Origin: Lachnospiraceae bacterium
GTDB lineage: Bacteria; Bacillota; Clostridia; Lachnospirales; Lachnospiraceae
Assembly (NCBI GenBank): GCA_022483465.1
Contig: JAKVNF010000001.1
Span: 1,302,001 to 1,366,000 of the forward strand
DNA: 64,000 nt
Reading direction: 5' to 3'
In this document: positions 26,740 through 35,841 of the stretch, piece after piece
How positions within the stretch are numbered: position 1 is the first letter of the stretch
How the letters are laid out: every line of letters begins with the position of its first letter
Translations under genes and position numbers: made by a program
The notes under the pieces: generated by a model
Databases searched by the model: none
What the model was told of the DNA's origin: nothing
What the model saw: the letters and a program-made list of their open reading frames with translations, nothing else

Positions 26740-27834
26740 ATGACTTCTACCATCAATCCATTGTTTGAACATCGGAATCCCCCCGGAGCAGACATTCCGC
26801 CCGAGAAAGCGGTCTCCCTCAGCGGCGTTCAGCTTGACAGCAGGATCTACACCTCCCGATATCCGATCGTTTTGACGCTCGAGACCTCCCGCCCTAATGA
26901 TGCGGAAAACAGCTTTACCGTCAGTCTGTTCAACCGCGCCGGCTACTATTCCAGTACGCTCCCCAAAGAATCGCCCGATCATCCCGGGAAGCGGACCAGG
27001 CTGCACCAGCACGACTATTTTGAGCTGGTGTATGTCAACCGCGGCGAGATGGTCCAGAATATCGAGAACAGCAGGCACCGCTATCCCGCGGGGAGCCTCT
27101 GCCTTCTGAACCGGCACGTCCGGCACCGGGAGGAATTTGACACCGCATTTCAGAGCGCTTTTCTCGGCATCGATTCCAAACTCCTTGAGGAGATCCTCTG
27201 CGCATCCGACTCTGCCCTTTTTCCCGGGGAGTGTGCCTGGCAGAGCGCGGCGCTCCATCAGTTCCTGCATGCGGACATGACGAGCCGGCTTGCGTCCCGG
27301 GAATACATGGATTTCATCCCGATGGAGAACACCGAGAAGGAGAAAAAACAGATGCACGACCGCTTTGATCAGCTGATCCGCCACTTTGTCTCCCCGGCGC
27401 CGGGATCCACCTATCTCGTGAAAGGGCTCCTGGTGCACATCCTCGCGGCGGTCACCGATGAGAATCTCTATCGGACGGTACCGATTCGAGTGGGAACGAC
27501 GCAGGAAGCGAAGATCTTCGACGCGCTCTCGGCTCTCATGGAAAAAAACGGCGGACGGATCTCCCGCTCCCAGCTGGAGAGGGAACTGCACTACAAAGGG
27601 GCTTACCTCAACCAGATCGTGCACAAATTCACGGGACTGAGCATCTTTGCGTACGGCACCTCCATCTGCATGAAATGGGCCGCCTCCCTCCTTGCGGAGA
27701 CGGACCTGTCGGTGCAGGAGATTGCCGATCAGCTTCACTTCACAAACCGCACCCATTTCTATCGTCTGTTTGAGGAGACCTGGAAGATGACCCCGCAGCA
27801 GTACCGCAGGAACAGGCAGCATTCCGGAGACTGA
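26740..27834 (+). CDS. AraC-family transcriptional regulator
   Basis: This 364-residue regulator has an N-terminal cupin-like sensing domain (HQHDYFELVYVNRGEM, then PAGSLCLLNRHVRH) and a C-terminal AraC DNA-binding domain with two helix-turn-helix motifs (LSVQEIADQLHFTNRTHFYR, then FEETWKMTPQQYRRNR). It is divergent from the symporter-esterase-GH2 operon and probably activates it on sensing the sugar. The ATG at 26740 follows GAGG; the open frame upstream to 26503 lies within intron sequence and is not coding. Confidence 0.92.
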   Translation: MTSTINPLFEHRNPPGADIPPEKAVSLSGVQLDSRIYTSRYPIVLTLETSRPNDAENSFTVSLFNRAGYYSSTLPKESPDHPGKRTRLHQHDYFELVYVNRGEMVQNIENSRHRYPAGSLCLLNRHVRHREEFDTAFQSAFLGIDSKLLEEILCASDSALFPGECAWQSAALHQFLHADMTSRLASREYMDFIPMENTEKEKKQMHDRFDQLIRHFVSPAPGSTYLVKGLLVHILAAVTDENLYRTVPIRVGTTQEAKIFDALSALMEKNGGRISRSQLERELHYKGAYLNQIVHKFTGLSIFAYGTSICMKWAASLLAETDLSVQEIADQLHFTNRTHFYRLFEETWKMTPQQYRRNRQHSGD

Positions 27835-27907
27835 ATTGTCTGCTGCAGGGGCAGCCCCTCTCTGCAGGAGGCCCTGTTTTTCCGCTTTTGATTCTCCGGC
27901 GAAAAGC

Positions 27908-27951
27908 AAAAAGAGAGAAAACCGCCTGTGCCAGCGGTTTTCTCTCTTTTT
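27908..27951. terminator. Bidirectional terminator between AraC gene and leuA
   Basis: A perfect stem with arms starting AAAAAGAGAGAAAACCGC serves both convergent genes, with T-rich tails in both directions. Confidence 0.9.
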
Positions 27952-27974
27952 GTACTGCCCGGTATGCTGCCGGA

Positions 27975-29672
27975 TCAGAAGTTGCGGAAGGTCTCCCGGG
28001 AGCCGATGCCAAGCCGGTTCATCGCCGAGAAGATGGCCCGCACCGATGCCCTCGTGATGTTCGACGAGACGCCGACACCGAAGGTTGCCTTTCCGGTGTC
28101 CGCATCCATCAGGTGGATGTAGGCCGCCGCCTGGGAATCGGAGCCGGATTTTAACGCGTGCTCCTCATAGTCCAGAATCCGCACGCTGCAGCCCATGTAC
28201 TCCAGAATGCCGCGGCGCGCCGCATCCAGCGGGCCATTGCCGACGGCCGTGAAGGTCCTCTCCGCGCCCTCGTCCGTGTAGGTCAGTGTGATCTGGGTGT
28301 CGAAATCGGACTCCGTCGTGTTGGACAGGTCCACCACCTGGAGCCTGCGGAAGTGCAGCGGCTCCTTCTTGTCCAGGTACTCCCTGCGGAAGTCGTCCAT
28401 GATCTTCTCCGGGGTGACCTCTCCGATCTTCTCGGACTGGGCCTGGACCACATCGGCGAACTCACGCTGCATGGCCTTGGGGAGCTTGAAGCCGAAGTAG
28501 TTGTCCATGACGAAGGCGACGCCGCCCTTGCCGGACTGGGAGTTGATGCGCACCACCGGCTCGTACTTTCTGCCGATGTCCGCCGGGTCGATGGGCAGGT
28601 AGGGAACCTGCCAGATCTTCGAGTCCCGCTCCTTCATCGCCTGCTCGCCCTTGTTGATCGCATCCTGGTGCGAACCGGAGAAGGCCGTGAAGACGAGCTT
28701 GCCGGCATACGGATGTCTCGGATCCACCTTCATCTTGGTCAGGCGCTCGCAGACCTCGATGATCTCATTGATGTTCTCGATGTTGAGCTTCGGGTCAATG
28801 CCCTGGGAAAACATGTTGTAGGCGACGTTCAGGATGTCCACGTTTCCGGTGCGCTCTCCGTTGCCCAGCAGCGTTCCCTCGACCCGGTCTGCACCGGCCA
28901 GAAGCGCCAGCTCTGTGGAGGCGACGCCCTCGCCCCGGTCGTTGTGGGGATGAATGGAGAGCGTGACTTTGCTGCGGCACTTCATGTGGTTTGCGCAGTA
29001 CTCGATCTGATCCGCGTAGACGTTGGGGGTGTTCATCTCCACCGTGGAGGGGAGGTTCACGATCATCGGATGATCCTTGCCCGGCTGCCAGATGTCCGCC
29101 ACCGCGTCGCAGATGCGCACAGCGAAGTCCATCTCGGTGCCGGTGAAGCTCTCCGGGGAGTACTCGAGGATGATCTCGCCGGGAAACTTCTCCGCGGCCT
29201 CCTTCACCCACTTCGTGCCCTGGACGGCGATGTCGACGATCTCATCCATGTTTTTGTGGAACACGACGTCCCGCTGGAGCGTCGAGGTGGAGTTGTAGAT
29301 GTGGACAACAGCCCGCTTTACCCCCTGAATTGCCTCAAAGGTCCGGTCGATCTGCTCTTTTCTGCACTGTGCCAGCACCTGCACCGTCACATCGTCGGGG
29401 ATTCTCTTCTCATCCACGAGGCGGCGCAGGAAATCATACTCGATCTGGCTCGCGGCGGGGAACCCCACCTCGATCTGCTTGAAACCCAGCTTCAGCAGGA
29501 GGTTCCACATCTCGATCTTCTCCGAGACCACCATGGGTTCCACCAGAGCCTGGTTGCCGTCCCGCAGATCCACGCTGCACCAGATCGGTGCCTTCGTGAT
29601 CTCCTTGTCGGGCCAGGTCCGCTCCGGGAACTTGAGGACCGGGTTCTTCTGATATCGCTGATAATTTAACAT
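27975..29672 (-). CDS. leuA: 2-isopropylmalate synthase, LeuA2 (yeast) type
   Basis: This 565-residue enzyme condenses 2-ketoisovalerate with acetyl-CoA, the first step of leucine synthesis. It begins MLNYQRYQKNPVLKFPERTW and has WCSVDLRDGNQAL (DRxGxQ-like metal and substrate site), SIHPHNDRGEGVA and LLGNGERTGN. The C-terminal regulatory domain (about 440-565) is present. Its form is the long type 2 found in yeast and many actinobacteria and clostridia. AAGGAG precedes the ATG. No T-box leader is visible. It stands alone here, with the other leu genes elsewhere. Confidence 0.95.
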   Translation of the reverse strand: MLNYQRYQKNPVLKFPERTWPDKEITKAPIWCSVDLRDGNQALVEPMVVSEKIEMWNLLLKLGFKQIEVGFPAASQIEYDFLRRLVDEKRIPDDVTVQVLAQCRKEQIDRTFEAIQGVKRAVVHIYNSTSTLQRDVVFHKNMDEIVDIAVQGTKWVKEAAEKFPGEIILEYSPESFTGTEMDFAVRICDAVADIWQPGKDHPMIVNLPSTVEMNTPNVYADQIEYCANHMKCRSKVTLSIHPHNDRGEGVASTELALLAGADRVEGTLLGNGERTGNVDILNVAYNMFSQGIDPKLNIENINEIIEVCERLTKMKVDPRHPYAGKLVFTAFSGSHQDAINKGEQAMKERDSKIWQVPYLPIDPADIGRKYEPVVRINSQSGKGGVAFVMDNYFGFKLPKAMQREFADVVQAQSEKIGEVTPEKIMDDFRREYLDKKEPLHFRRLQVVDLSNTTESDFDTQITLTYTDEGAERTFTAVGNGPLDAARRGILEYMGCSVRILDYEEHALKSGSDSQAAAYIHLMDADTGKATFGVGVSSNITRASVRAIFSAMNRLGIGSRETFRNF

Positions 29673-29722
29673 CTTTTGCTCCTTCCCTTGCTGGGTACTG
29701 GTTGTCTGTTCCGAATCTGCAT

Positions 29723-29761
29723 GAAAAAAGCGGTCCGGAGGTGATTCCTTCCGGACCGCTT
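29723..29761 (-). terminator. Terminator after the second HPr gene
   Basis: The 11-bp stem AGCGGTCCGGA / TCCGGACCGCT is followed by six Ts on the minus strand, directly before the leuA leader. Confidence 0.92.
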
Positions 29762-29778
29762 GCTGCCTTCTTCTCGCG

Positions 29779-30042
29779 TCACTGGCCAAGGCCGCTTGCA
29801 ATCTCCGCGGTGAGTCGCTCCAGTGCTTCCTTCTCGTCCACACCGTCGCAGATCAGCTCAATCTCATCGCCCGATTTCACACAGGCCCCGAGCACGGAGA
29901 GCACGCTCTTGGCATTTGCCGTGGTATCTTTAAACCGGAACAGAACCGAACATTGAAATTCCATGGCATCCCTGCATAGGACGCCTGCCGGTCTTAGGTG
30001 CAGACCCGTGGGATTTGTAATTGTGACTTTCCGGCTGACCAT
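29779..30042 (-). CDS. Second HPr-family protein with both His15 and Ser46
   Basis: This 87-residue HPr homolog keeps both functional residues: His15 in GLHLRPAG and Ser46 in NAKSVLSVLGAC. In Bacillus, Ser46 phosphorylation by HPr kinase makes HPr or Crh a CcpA corepressor. Because the ptsH copy at 1611 has lysine at that position, this protein is the better candidate for catabolite regulation. It forms its own unit with a terminator. Cysteines at 23, 31 and 54 are unusual for HPr. Whether it also carries PTS phosphate is not known. Confidence 0.88.
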   Translation of the reverse strand: MVSRKVTITNPTGLHLRPAGVLCRDAMEFQCSVLFRFKDTTANAKSVLSVLGACVKSGDEIELICDGVDEKEALERLTAEIASGLGQ

Positions 30043-30160
30043 TGCTCCTGTTTGTGCCTCCTGTCTGCTGCGGCTGTTCTGTCTTTATCCTAGCAGACTT
30101 CCCGAAAAAGTAAAGCCGCCGGCCTCATGAAAACTTCGTGAACTGCCGCAGGAAGGGGCC

Positions 30161-31510
30161 TCAGGCCATGGTCTTCTCGATGAAGTCCGCCAGCTCCCGG
30201 GCCTTTTTCTGAATGAGATCCTGGTCCTCGCCCTCGATCATCACCCGGACCAGGGGCTCGGTGCCGGAGGGACGGATCAGCACTCTTCCCTTCCCCGCAA
30301 ACTCCTTCTCCAGCGCATCGATCCGCGCCATGATCTCCGGGTAGTCGCCGTAATGCTCCTTCTTCGTGTTGTCCACGTGGGCGTTGATCAGCGCCTGGGG
30401 ATACATCCTGCAGCAGGCGGCAAGCTCCGAGAGGGGTCGTCCCGTCTCCGCGAGCGCCCTTGCCAGGTGCAGACAGGAGAGCAGGCCGTCGCCGGTGGTG
30501 TTCTCATCCAGCAGGATGATGTGGCCCGACTGCTCGCCGCCGATGTTGGCGCCCATCTCCCGCATTCTCTCCAGGACGTACCGGTCTCCCACCTTCGTCT
30601 TCTCGATGTGGATGCCCTGCTGCTCCCCGTAGAGGAAAAGGCCCAGGTTGGACATGACCGTCACGACGATGGCGTTCTGCCGAAGGGTTCCCTGCTCCTT
30701 CATGCGGGAGGCGACGATCGCCATGATCTGGTCGCCGTTGACGACATTCCCCTTCTCGTCCACCGCGAGGAACCGGTCCGCGTCGCCGTCAAAGGCAAAG
30801 CCCGCGTTGGCGTGCTCCTCGACGACCCGCTGCTGCAGCTCCTCCAGATGGGTGGAGCCGCAGTGGTCGTTGATGTTGATTCCGCTGGGATGGTTGTGGA
30901 TCGGGATGACCTTAGCGCCGAGGCGCTCCAGGGCTTCGATGTTGGTCCGGTAGGAGGCGCCCTCCGCGGTGTCCACCACGAAGGTGAAGCCGCCAAGCCG
31001 CACCGGCACCAGCTCCAGCGCGTGGTCCACGTACTCCTTGTAGGCGTCGAGCTCGTAGGTTACCCGGCCGACCCCCGCGCCCACGGGGAAGGTGATGTCC
31101 TTCATGCCGGACTCGATCTCAGCCTGGATCTCATCCTCCTTCTCGTCCGGGAGCTTGAAGCCGTTGCCGTCAAAAAACTTGATCCCGTTGAACTCCATCG
31201 GGTTGTGGGAGGCGGAGATCACCACCCCCGCATCCGCGCCGTGCTTTTTGGCGAGGAACGCCACCGCCGGCGTCGGCAGAACGCCCAGGCAGACCACGTC
31301 CGCCCCGACCGAGCAGGCGCCCGCCATGATCGCGTTGGCCAGCATGTCCCCGGAGCGGCGCGTGTCGCACCCCACCAGGATCACCGGCCTGTGGTCCGCG
31401 TTCTTCGAGAGCACGTAGGCCCCCGCCATGCCCAGCTGCATGGCCAGCATCGGCGTCAGCTCCCGGTTTGCCACCCCGCGGACACCGTCCGTTCCAAACA
31501 TTCTTCCCAT
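30161..31510 (-). CDS. glmM: Phosphoglucosamine mutase
   Basis: GlmM converts glucosamine-6-phosphate to glucosamine-1-phosphate for peptidoglycan precursors. The 449-residue protein begins MGRMFGTDGVRGVAN, has the phosphoserine loop VISASHNPMEFNG (Ser101), a metal site DGDADR and the substrate loop RPSGTEPLVRVM. It is the last gene of the conserved cdaA-cdaR-glmM cluster; in other Firmicutes GlmM binds and inhibits CdaA. Confidence 0.97.
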   Translation of the reverse strand: MGRMFGTDGVRGVANRELTPMLAMQLGMAGAYVLSKNADHRPVILVGCDTRRSGDMLANAIMAGACSVGADVVCLGVLPTPAVAFLAKKHGADAGVVISASHNPMEFNGIKFFDGNGFKLPDEKEDEIQAEIESGMKDITFPVGAGVGRVTYELDAYKEYVDHALELVPVRLGGFTFVVDTAEGASYRTNIEALERLGAKVIPIHNHPSGININDHCGSTHLEELQQRVVEEHANAGFAFDGDADRFLAVDEKGNVVNGDQIMAIVASRMKEQGTLRQNAIVVTVMSNLGLFLYGEQQGIHIEKTKVGDRYVLERMREMGANIGGEQSGHIILLDENTTGDGLLSCLHLARALAETGRPLSELAACCRMYPQALINAHVDNTKKEHYGDYPEIMARIDALEKEFAGKGRVLIRPSGTEPLVRVMIEGEDQDLIQKKARELADFIEKTMA

Positions 31511-31544
31511 ATCTTCTCTGTTCTCCTTCCGAAAATCTGCTTGC

Positions 31545-32855
31545 TTACTCCGCGTCCTTTTTCGTGATCTGAATTCTGGCGGTCACCGTGCCCAGGAGCG
31601 TCGCATTGTCCGGCTCGGCGATGTCCACCGTCGCCGTGTAGATGCCGCTGTAGTCCGAGGAGTTCACGTTCTCCAGGAGCGCTCCCACGTCCACCGTGGG
31701 GTTGAGCTCGGCGGCCTGGACACTGGCGGCGTCGCTCGAGAGCGTGCTGAAGGTAAAGGTCACGCTCTGGGTGCCCGTCGAGGTCCCGTCGCTGGCGGAG
31801 AGGATCTGTGCCTCATACCCCTCCGGGACGTTCGCCAGGGTGATGTCCGAGAGGTTCTCGGAGACCTGTACGTTCTCCCCCGCCTCGATGCCGATCGTGA
31901 CCGTGACGTTCCCGTCAAAGTCCGCATCCGCAAAGGAGGTGCCGTCCGGCAGGTAGGGGGTAATGTCCACCGTGGTGGTGAAGGTCTCGGTCCGGCCGCT
32001 GATGTCAATGACCCCTGCCGGGATCACGATGCTCTGCACCGTGGAGAGGACCGTGGACTTGCCGGAGAGTTCCACCGTGTCCGGATCAATGGTCAGAACA
32101 CCCGACAGCATGTATCCCGCCGCCGGGCTCCCGGTGTACTGGGCGATGATCGGCACCGAGGAGATCGGGTTCACCGCCACCGAGATCTTGACGCTGGTGA
32201 TGTTCATGGTCAGGTTCGTGGTGTCCACCTGGTTTCCGTCGGCATCCAGAAGGCGGATGTCGGAGTAGGTGGAGATGTTGCCGGTCGCGCCGGACACGTC
32301 CACGTTTGCCACCGCCGACTCGATGCTCTCGACGACGGACTGGGGTCCGGAGACCCGGATCTGGTTCTGCTCCGGCGTGATGGTGCCGACCTGATAACCG
32401 TCCGCCACGTCTCCGGAGGTGGTGGTCTTGAGCACGAAGGAGGAGGTGCTGCGCTCCTCCACGGAGAGCTTCACGTACTGGATGCTGCCCGTGATCGAGG
32501 CGATCTCGCTGTCGTACTTGGTGGAGTAGTAGTTGATCTTGATCTGGCCGTCATCGGTCATGTCCTCCACGTCGGCGGTTGCCACGATGTTGGAGGAATC
32601 CAGGGAGTCGATGATGGAGCGGCTTGCCCGCACCGTGACCACCGGCACCACATCTGTGGAGTCGAGCACGGTGTAGACCTTGCCGTCATCGGTGATCTCG
32701 TTGGTGTGCAGAAGGCGCACGGTCAGGTTGCTGATGGTCATCTGCCCGATCGGATCGTTGACGTTGTTGACCACCACCCAAAGGATGACGGCGAGCACAA
32801 GGGACAGGATCCGCAGGCCGATGTTCTGGAAGAAATGCGGTTTGTTATTCTTCAT
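31545..32855 (-). CDS. cdaR: YbbR-domain protein CdaR, regulator of CdaA
   Basis: This 436-residue protein has a short cytoplasmic N-terminus, one membrane helix (IGLRILSLVLAVILWVVV) and four YbbR-like beta repeats outside the membrane. It is known in Firmicutes to bind and modulate the diadenylate cyclase CdaA. Its ATG overlaps the cdaA stop by 11 bases. The extracytoplasmic part is rich in Thr, Ser, Asp and Val, as usual. Confidence 0.93.
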   Translation of the reverse strand: MKNNKPHFFQNIGLRILSLVLAVILWVVVNNVNDPIGQMTISNLTVRLLHTNEITDDGKVYTVLDSTDVVPVVTVRASRSIIDSLDSSNIVATADVEDMTDDGQIKINYYSTKYDSEIASITGSIQYVKLSVEERSTSSFVLKTTTSGDVADGYQVGTITPEQNQIRVSGPQSVVESIESAVANVDVSGATGNISTYSDIRLLDADGNQVDTTNLTMNITSVKISVAVNPISSVPIIAQYTGSPAAGYMLSGVLTIDPDTVELSGKSTVLSTVQSIVIPAGVIDISGRTETFTTTVDITPYLPDGTSFADADFDGNVTVTIGIEAGENVQVSENLSDITLANVPEGYEAQILSASDGTSTGTQSVTFTFSTLSSDAASVQAAELNPTVDVGALLENVNSSDYSGIYTATVDIAEPDNATLLGTVTARIQITKKDAE

Positions 32856-33720
32856 CCTTCTCCTTGCCTTTCCACGGCATGATGACGCCGTGCTTGTCCT
32901 CCGGTAAGGTCTTATTCTGCAGGCGCACCAGGCGCTCCCGCAGCTCGTCTGCGGTCACGTCCCGCGCAAGCTTTCCCTTGTAGGCAATGGAGATCTGCCC
33001 GGTCTCCTCGGACACGATGAGGGTCAGGGAGTCCGAGACCTCGGAGATGCCGACGCCAGCCCGGTGCCGGGTGCCCAGGTCCTTGTCCAGCTTGTTGTCG
33101 GACAGGGGCAGGTAGCAGGTGGCGGAGACCACCCGGTCCCCGCGGACCAGGACCGCCCCGTCGTGGAGAGGGGTGTTCTTCTCAAAGATGTTGATGAGGA
33201 GCTGGCTGGAGAGGACCGCGTCGATGTCGATGCCCGTGCGCTCGTACTCCTGGAGCGGTGTGTCCTGCTCGATGACGATGAGGGCGCCGGTCTTGACCTT
33301 CGCCATGGCCGTACATGCCCGGACCAGCTCATTGACCGTGTGGTCGGAAAAGCGCCCGCCCTGACGGCGGGTGGAGGAGATCTGAAACAGAGAGCTCAGG
33401 ATATTCTTGGAACCCAGCTCCTCCATGGCGCTGCGAAGCTCCGGCTGGAGGATGACGATGATCGCGATCACCGCAATGCTGGTGACGTTCTGCACGATCC
33501 ACAGGATCGTGGTCATGTTGAAGAGGGCGGCCACGATCACGAAGACGATGATCACCAGCACACCCTTTAACAGGGCATAGGCTCTCGTGTTCTTCACCCA
33601 CATGATGATGTGGTAGATCAGGAACGCGATGATCAGGATCTCAACGATGTCGGTCCACCGGATGCTCGGCGTGTGGAGCTGCTGTATATATGATGTCAGT
33701 GAACTGCGAATCAGATTCAT
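32845..33720 (-). CDS. cdaA: Membrane diadenylate cyclase CdaA
   Basis: This 291-residue protein makes c-di-AMP, which controls potassium and osmotic balance. Three N-terminal membrane helices (about residues 25-95) are followed by a DisA_N domain with the catalytic DGA (187-189, in LHDGAV) and RHR (218-220, in GTRHRAGVG) motifs. The start overlaps the preceding membrane-protein gene by four bases (ATGA type). It is followed by cdaR and glmM. Confidence 0.97.
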   Translation of the reverse strand: MNLIRSSLTSYIQQLHTPSIRWTDIVEILIIAFLIYHIIMWVKNTRAYALLKGVLVIIVFVIVAALFNMTTILWIVQNVTSIAVIAIIVILQPELRSAMEELGSKNILSSLFQISSTRRQGGRFSDHTVNELVRACTAMAKVKTGALIVIEQDTPLQEYERTGIDIDAVLSSQLLINIFEKNTPLHDGAVLVRGDRVVSATCYLPLSDNKLDKDLGTRHRAGVGISEVSDSLTLIVSEETGQISIAYKGKLARDVTADELRERLVRLQNKTLPEDKHGVIMPWKGKEKDEE

Positions 33721-34757
33721 GCCTGCCTGTCCCGTGTGCTGCGATTGGCATCCTCCCAGCCGGTGTCGGCGGGAGCGTCCTCATACTGTCCCTCCTCCCC
33801 GGCGTCGTCCTGTGCGCCGCGGATGTGGCGGGAGGTGTTGATCTTCTTGACGGTGTGACGGGGTGCAATGTAGACGTTCTTGGGCACCGCCTTCACGTAG
33901 TAATAGTAGTCGTCATCCTCGAACTGCACGTTCTCGATCCGCGTGTAGTCCAGATTGAACAAAAAGAAGGTGATCCCGCAGCCGATCAGGGCAGACACAA
34001 TGACCCCCAAAAAGGCCGCCCCGATGTGGATGCTGATCGCATAGAGCATGTCGCCCACCAGGAGCACGATGAGCTCCGCCACCGCGCCGCAGAGCACGGC
34101 GATGTACCAGGCGTAGCGGATGCGCAGGCGCCGCACCGCGTAGACCACGATGACCGCCAGGGCCGCCGCAGCCGCCGTCACGATCAGAGTCCGGTTCTGG
34201 GCGATGCCGTCCACCACGAAGCGGAACTTCGTCACCGTGTCCTCCTCCCCGGCGGTGGCGCCGATGGTGGTCTCATTGTCGTGCACAAAATCAATGAAGT
34301 TGACCATGACCATGCCGACGGCGGCCGCCACGGCGGACACCGGCCCGAAGATCAGGCCGCCGGCGATCGGCAGCACGTAGGGGATGCCGATCGCGTGGCA
34401 CACCGGGCTCATCACGATCAGGATCGCGTCCTTCGGGGTGAAGCGGAAGTAGAGAAGGCACAGGATCAGAAACAGGATCAGGGCCACCAGCCCGGCCTCC
34501 AGGGCAAGGGAGAACAGCTGGATGATCATCACCAGGCCCAGGATGACCGCGGCCGCCGAGGCCGGCACCAGGGTGCAGATCAGGGCCACGAGAAGGCTCG
34601 GAAGCGGTCCCGTCAGGACCTCCTGGTACCCGATTTTGCTGCTGATGTACAGCAGGGACAGAAAGGAGACCAGAAAGCGGAAGGCGGGGATAAAAAAGCT
34701 CTCATACTGGGTGTAGACGGAGATGATCCGGTCCCGGATTTCAAGCAGGTTGTTCAT
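33717..34757 (-). CDS. Unknown multi-span membrane protein upstream of cdaA
   Basis: I do not recognise this 346-residue protein. It has about eight hydrophobic segments between residues 15 and 275, with the conserved-looking CHAIGIPYVLPIAGGLIFGP in the middle. A hydrophilic cytoplasmic C-terminus follows, with an acidic/tyrosine patch (FEDDDYYYYVK) and a polar tail. Overlap with cdaA suggests a link to c-di-AMP or envelope control. That is inference only. Confidence 0.8.
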   Translation of the reverse strand: MNNLLEIRDRIISVYTQYESFFIPAFRFLVSFLSLLYISSKIGYQEVLTGPLPSLLVALICTLVPASAAAVILGLVMIIQLFSLALEAGLVALILFLILCLLYFRFTPKDAILIVMSPVCHAIGIPYVLPIAGGLIFGPVSAVAAAVGMVMVNFIDFVHDNETTIGATAGEEDTVTKFRFVVDGIAQNRTLIVTAAAAALAVIVVYAVRRLRIRYAWYIAVLCGAVAELIVLLVGDMLYAISIHIGAAFLGVIVSALIGCGITFFLFNLDYTRIENVQFEDDDYYYYVKAVPKNVYIAPRHTVKKINTSRHIRGAQDDAGEEGQYEDAPADTGWEDANRSTRDRQA

Positions 34758-34766
34758 ACGGATTCC

Positions 34767-35162
34767 TCAATACTCCTCTTTCCGGTAGGTGCCAGAGAGG
34801 CGGTGCAGTTCCCGGTAGTACCACTCCAGCCGGGTTCTCGCCCGGTTGTAGCGGTAGGAGTATACAAAGTAGGTGATAAGCAGAAAAGCCAGGAGAAAGA
34901 GGAGATAGCTGACCACAAAGCGCACCACCACCTGGGTCAGATCCATGCTGTAGATGGCGAGCATCAGTTCCTCGAAGTGATAGAAGCACACCGCAAAGGT
35001 GCCCAGCAGATAGGCCACCGTGGCGCAGACAAAGGTGGTCAGCATCTGCCCTCCGATGTAGTCCCCCCGGAAGTGATTTCCGATGCGCTCATCCAGATTT
35101 CCCTCCCGGGACTCATATACCGCCAGACCGGTCATCAGTCTGACGCGGGATTCGTTGATCAT
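34767..35162 (-). CDS. Unknown small membrane protein
   Basis: This 131-residue protein has two membrane segments (about 40-60 and 80-102), then a charged C-terminus rich in Arg and Tyr (RYNRARTRLEWYYREL). I do not recognise a family. The ATG at 35162 (MINESRVRL) has GGGAG before it and lies inside the end of the comF-like gene, a 50-base overlap that suggests coupling. The next gene starts ten bases after its stop. Confidence 0.72.
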   Translation of the reverse strand: MINESRVRLMTGLAVYESREGNLDERIGNHFRGDYIGGQMLTTFVCATVAYLLGTFAVCFYHFEELMLAIYSMDLTQVVVRFVVSYLLFLLAFLLITYFVYSYRYNRARTRLEWYYRELHRLSGTYRKEEY

Positions 35163-35841
35163 CGCTGTTCGGCGCTCCCATCGCCAGTACCGTGAACCAC
35201 ACCTCCCCGGCTCCCGCCTCCAGCAGTGCTGCGGCGCAGGCGTCCATTGTGGCTCCCGTCGTGTAGATATCGTCAATGAGCATAATCAATCTTGATTTTA
35301 CATCATCCCCGCAGGCATGGAAAGCGCCGGCCACTTTTTTTCGGCGCTCCGCCGCGGGGAGCCGCCGGAGCGGCGGCGTCTCCCGCACCCGCAAAAGGCT
35401 CGTCTCGCTGACCGCAAGGCCGGTGCGCTGCGCGATCCCCCGGGCGAGCAGGGCGGACTGGTTGTACCCCCGCTCCCGCATCCTGCCCGGTGCGATCGGC
35501 ACCGGAACAAGCAGGGTCTCCCGGGGCGGCGCAAGGACCCTTGCCATGGCAAGCGCCATCTCCCCCGCGTACCAGTCGGCATACTCCTCCCGGCCGGAAA
35601 ACTTGAACCGATAGAGGGAGGGGGCGATGCTCCGGTACAAAAAGGCACCGGTCCCCCTTGCAAAGAGGTGGTCTGCCTCCCCGATCACCCGGAGGCAGTC
35701 CTCCCCAGATAGGGGCTCCGGCACCTGCCGGCAGCTATCGCAGATCAGGTTCCCGAAGGGCTTTACCGGCCGGTCACAGATCGGGCATCTCCTCGGGAAG
35801 AGGAGATCCTGGGCCATATCCAGAAGCTTGCTTGATGTCAT
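35113..35841 (-). CDS. comFC: ComF-family phosphoribosyltransferase-like protein
   Basis: This 242-residue cytoplasmic protein has an N-terminal zinc-finger (CPICDRPV, then CDSC) and a phosphoribosyltransferase fold ending in the PRPP motif LIDDIYTTGATMDAC. ComFC homologs assist uptake or processing of transforming DNA. It overlaps recD2 by 68 bases upstream and the small membrane gene downstream. In the competence system it normally pairs with ComFA; here it follows a RecD2 helicase. Confidence 0.9.
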   Translation of the reverse strand: MTSSKLLDMAQDLLFPRRCPICDRPVKPFGNLICDSCRQVPEPLSGEDCLRVIGEADHLFARGTGAFLYRSIAPSLYRFKFSGREEYADWYAGEMALAMARVLAPPRETLLVPVPIAPGRMRERGYNQSALLARGIAQRTGLAVSETSLLRVRETPPLRRLPAAERRKKVAGAFHACGDDVKSRLIMLIDDIYTTGATMDACAAALLEAGAGEVWFTVLAMGAPNSDDQRIPRQTDDRSGGI

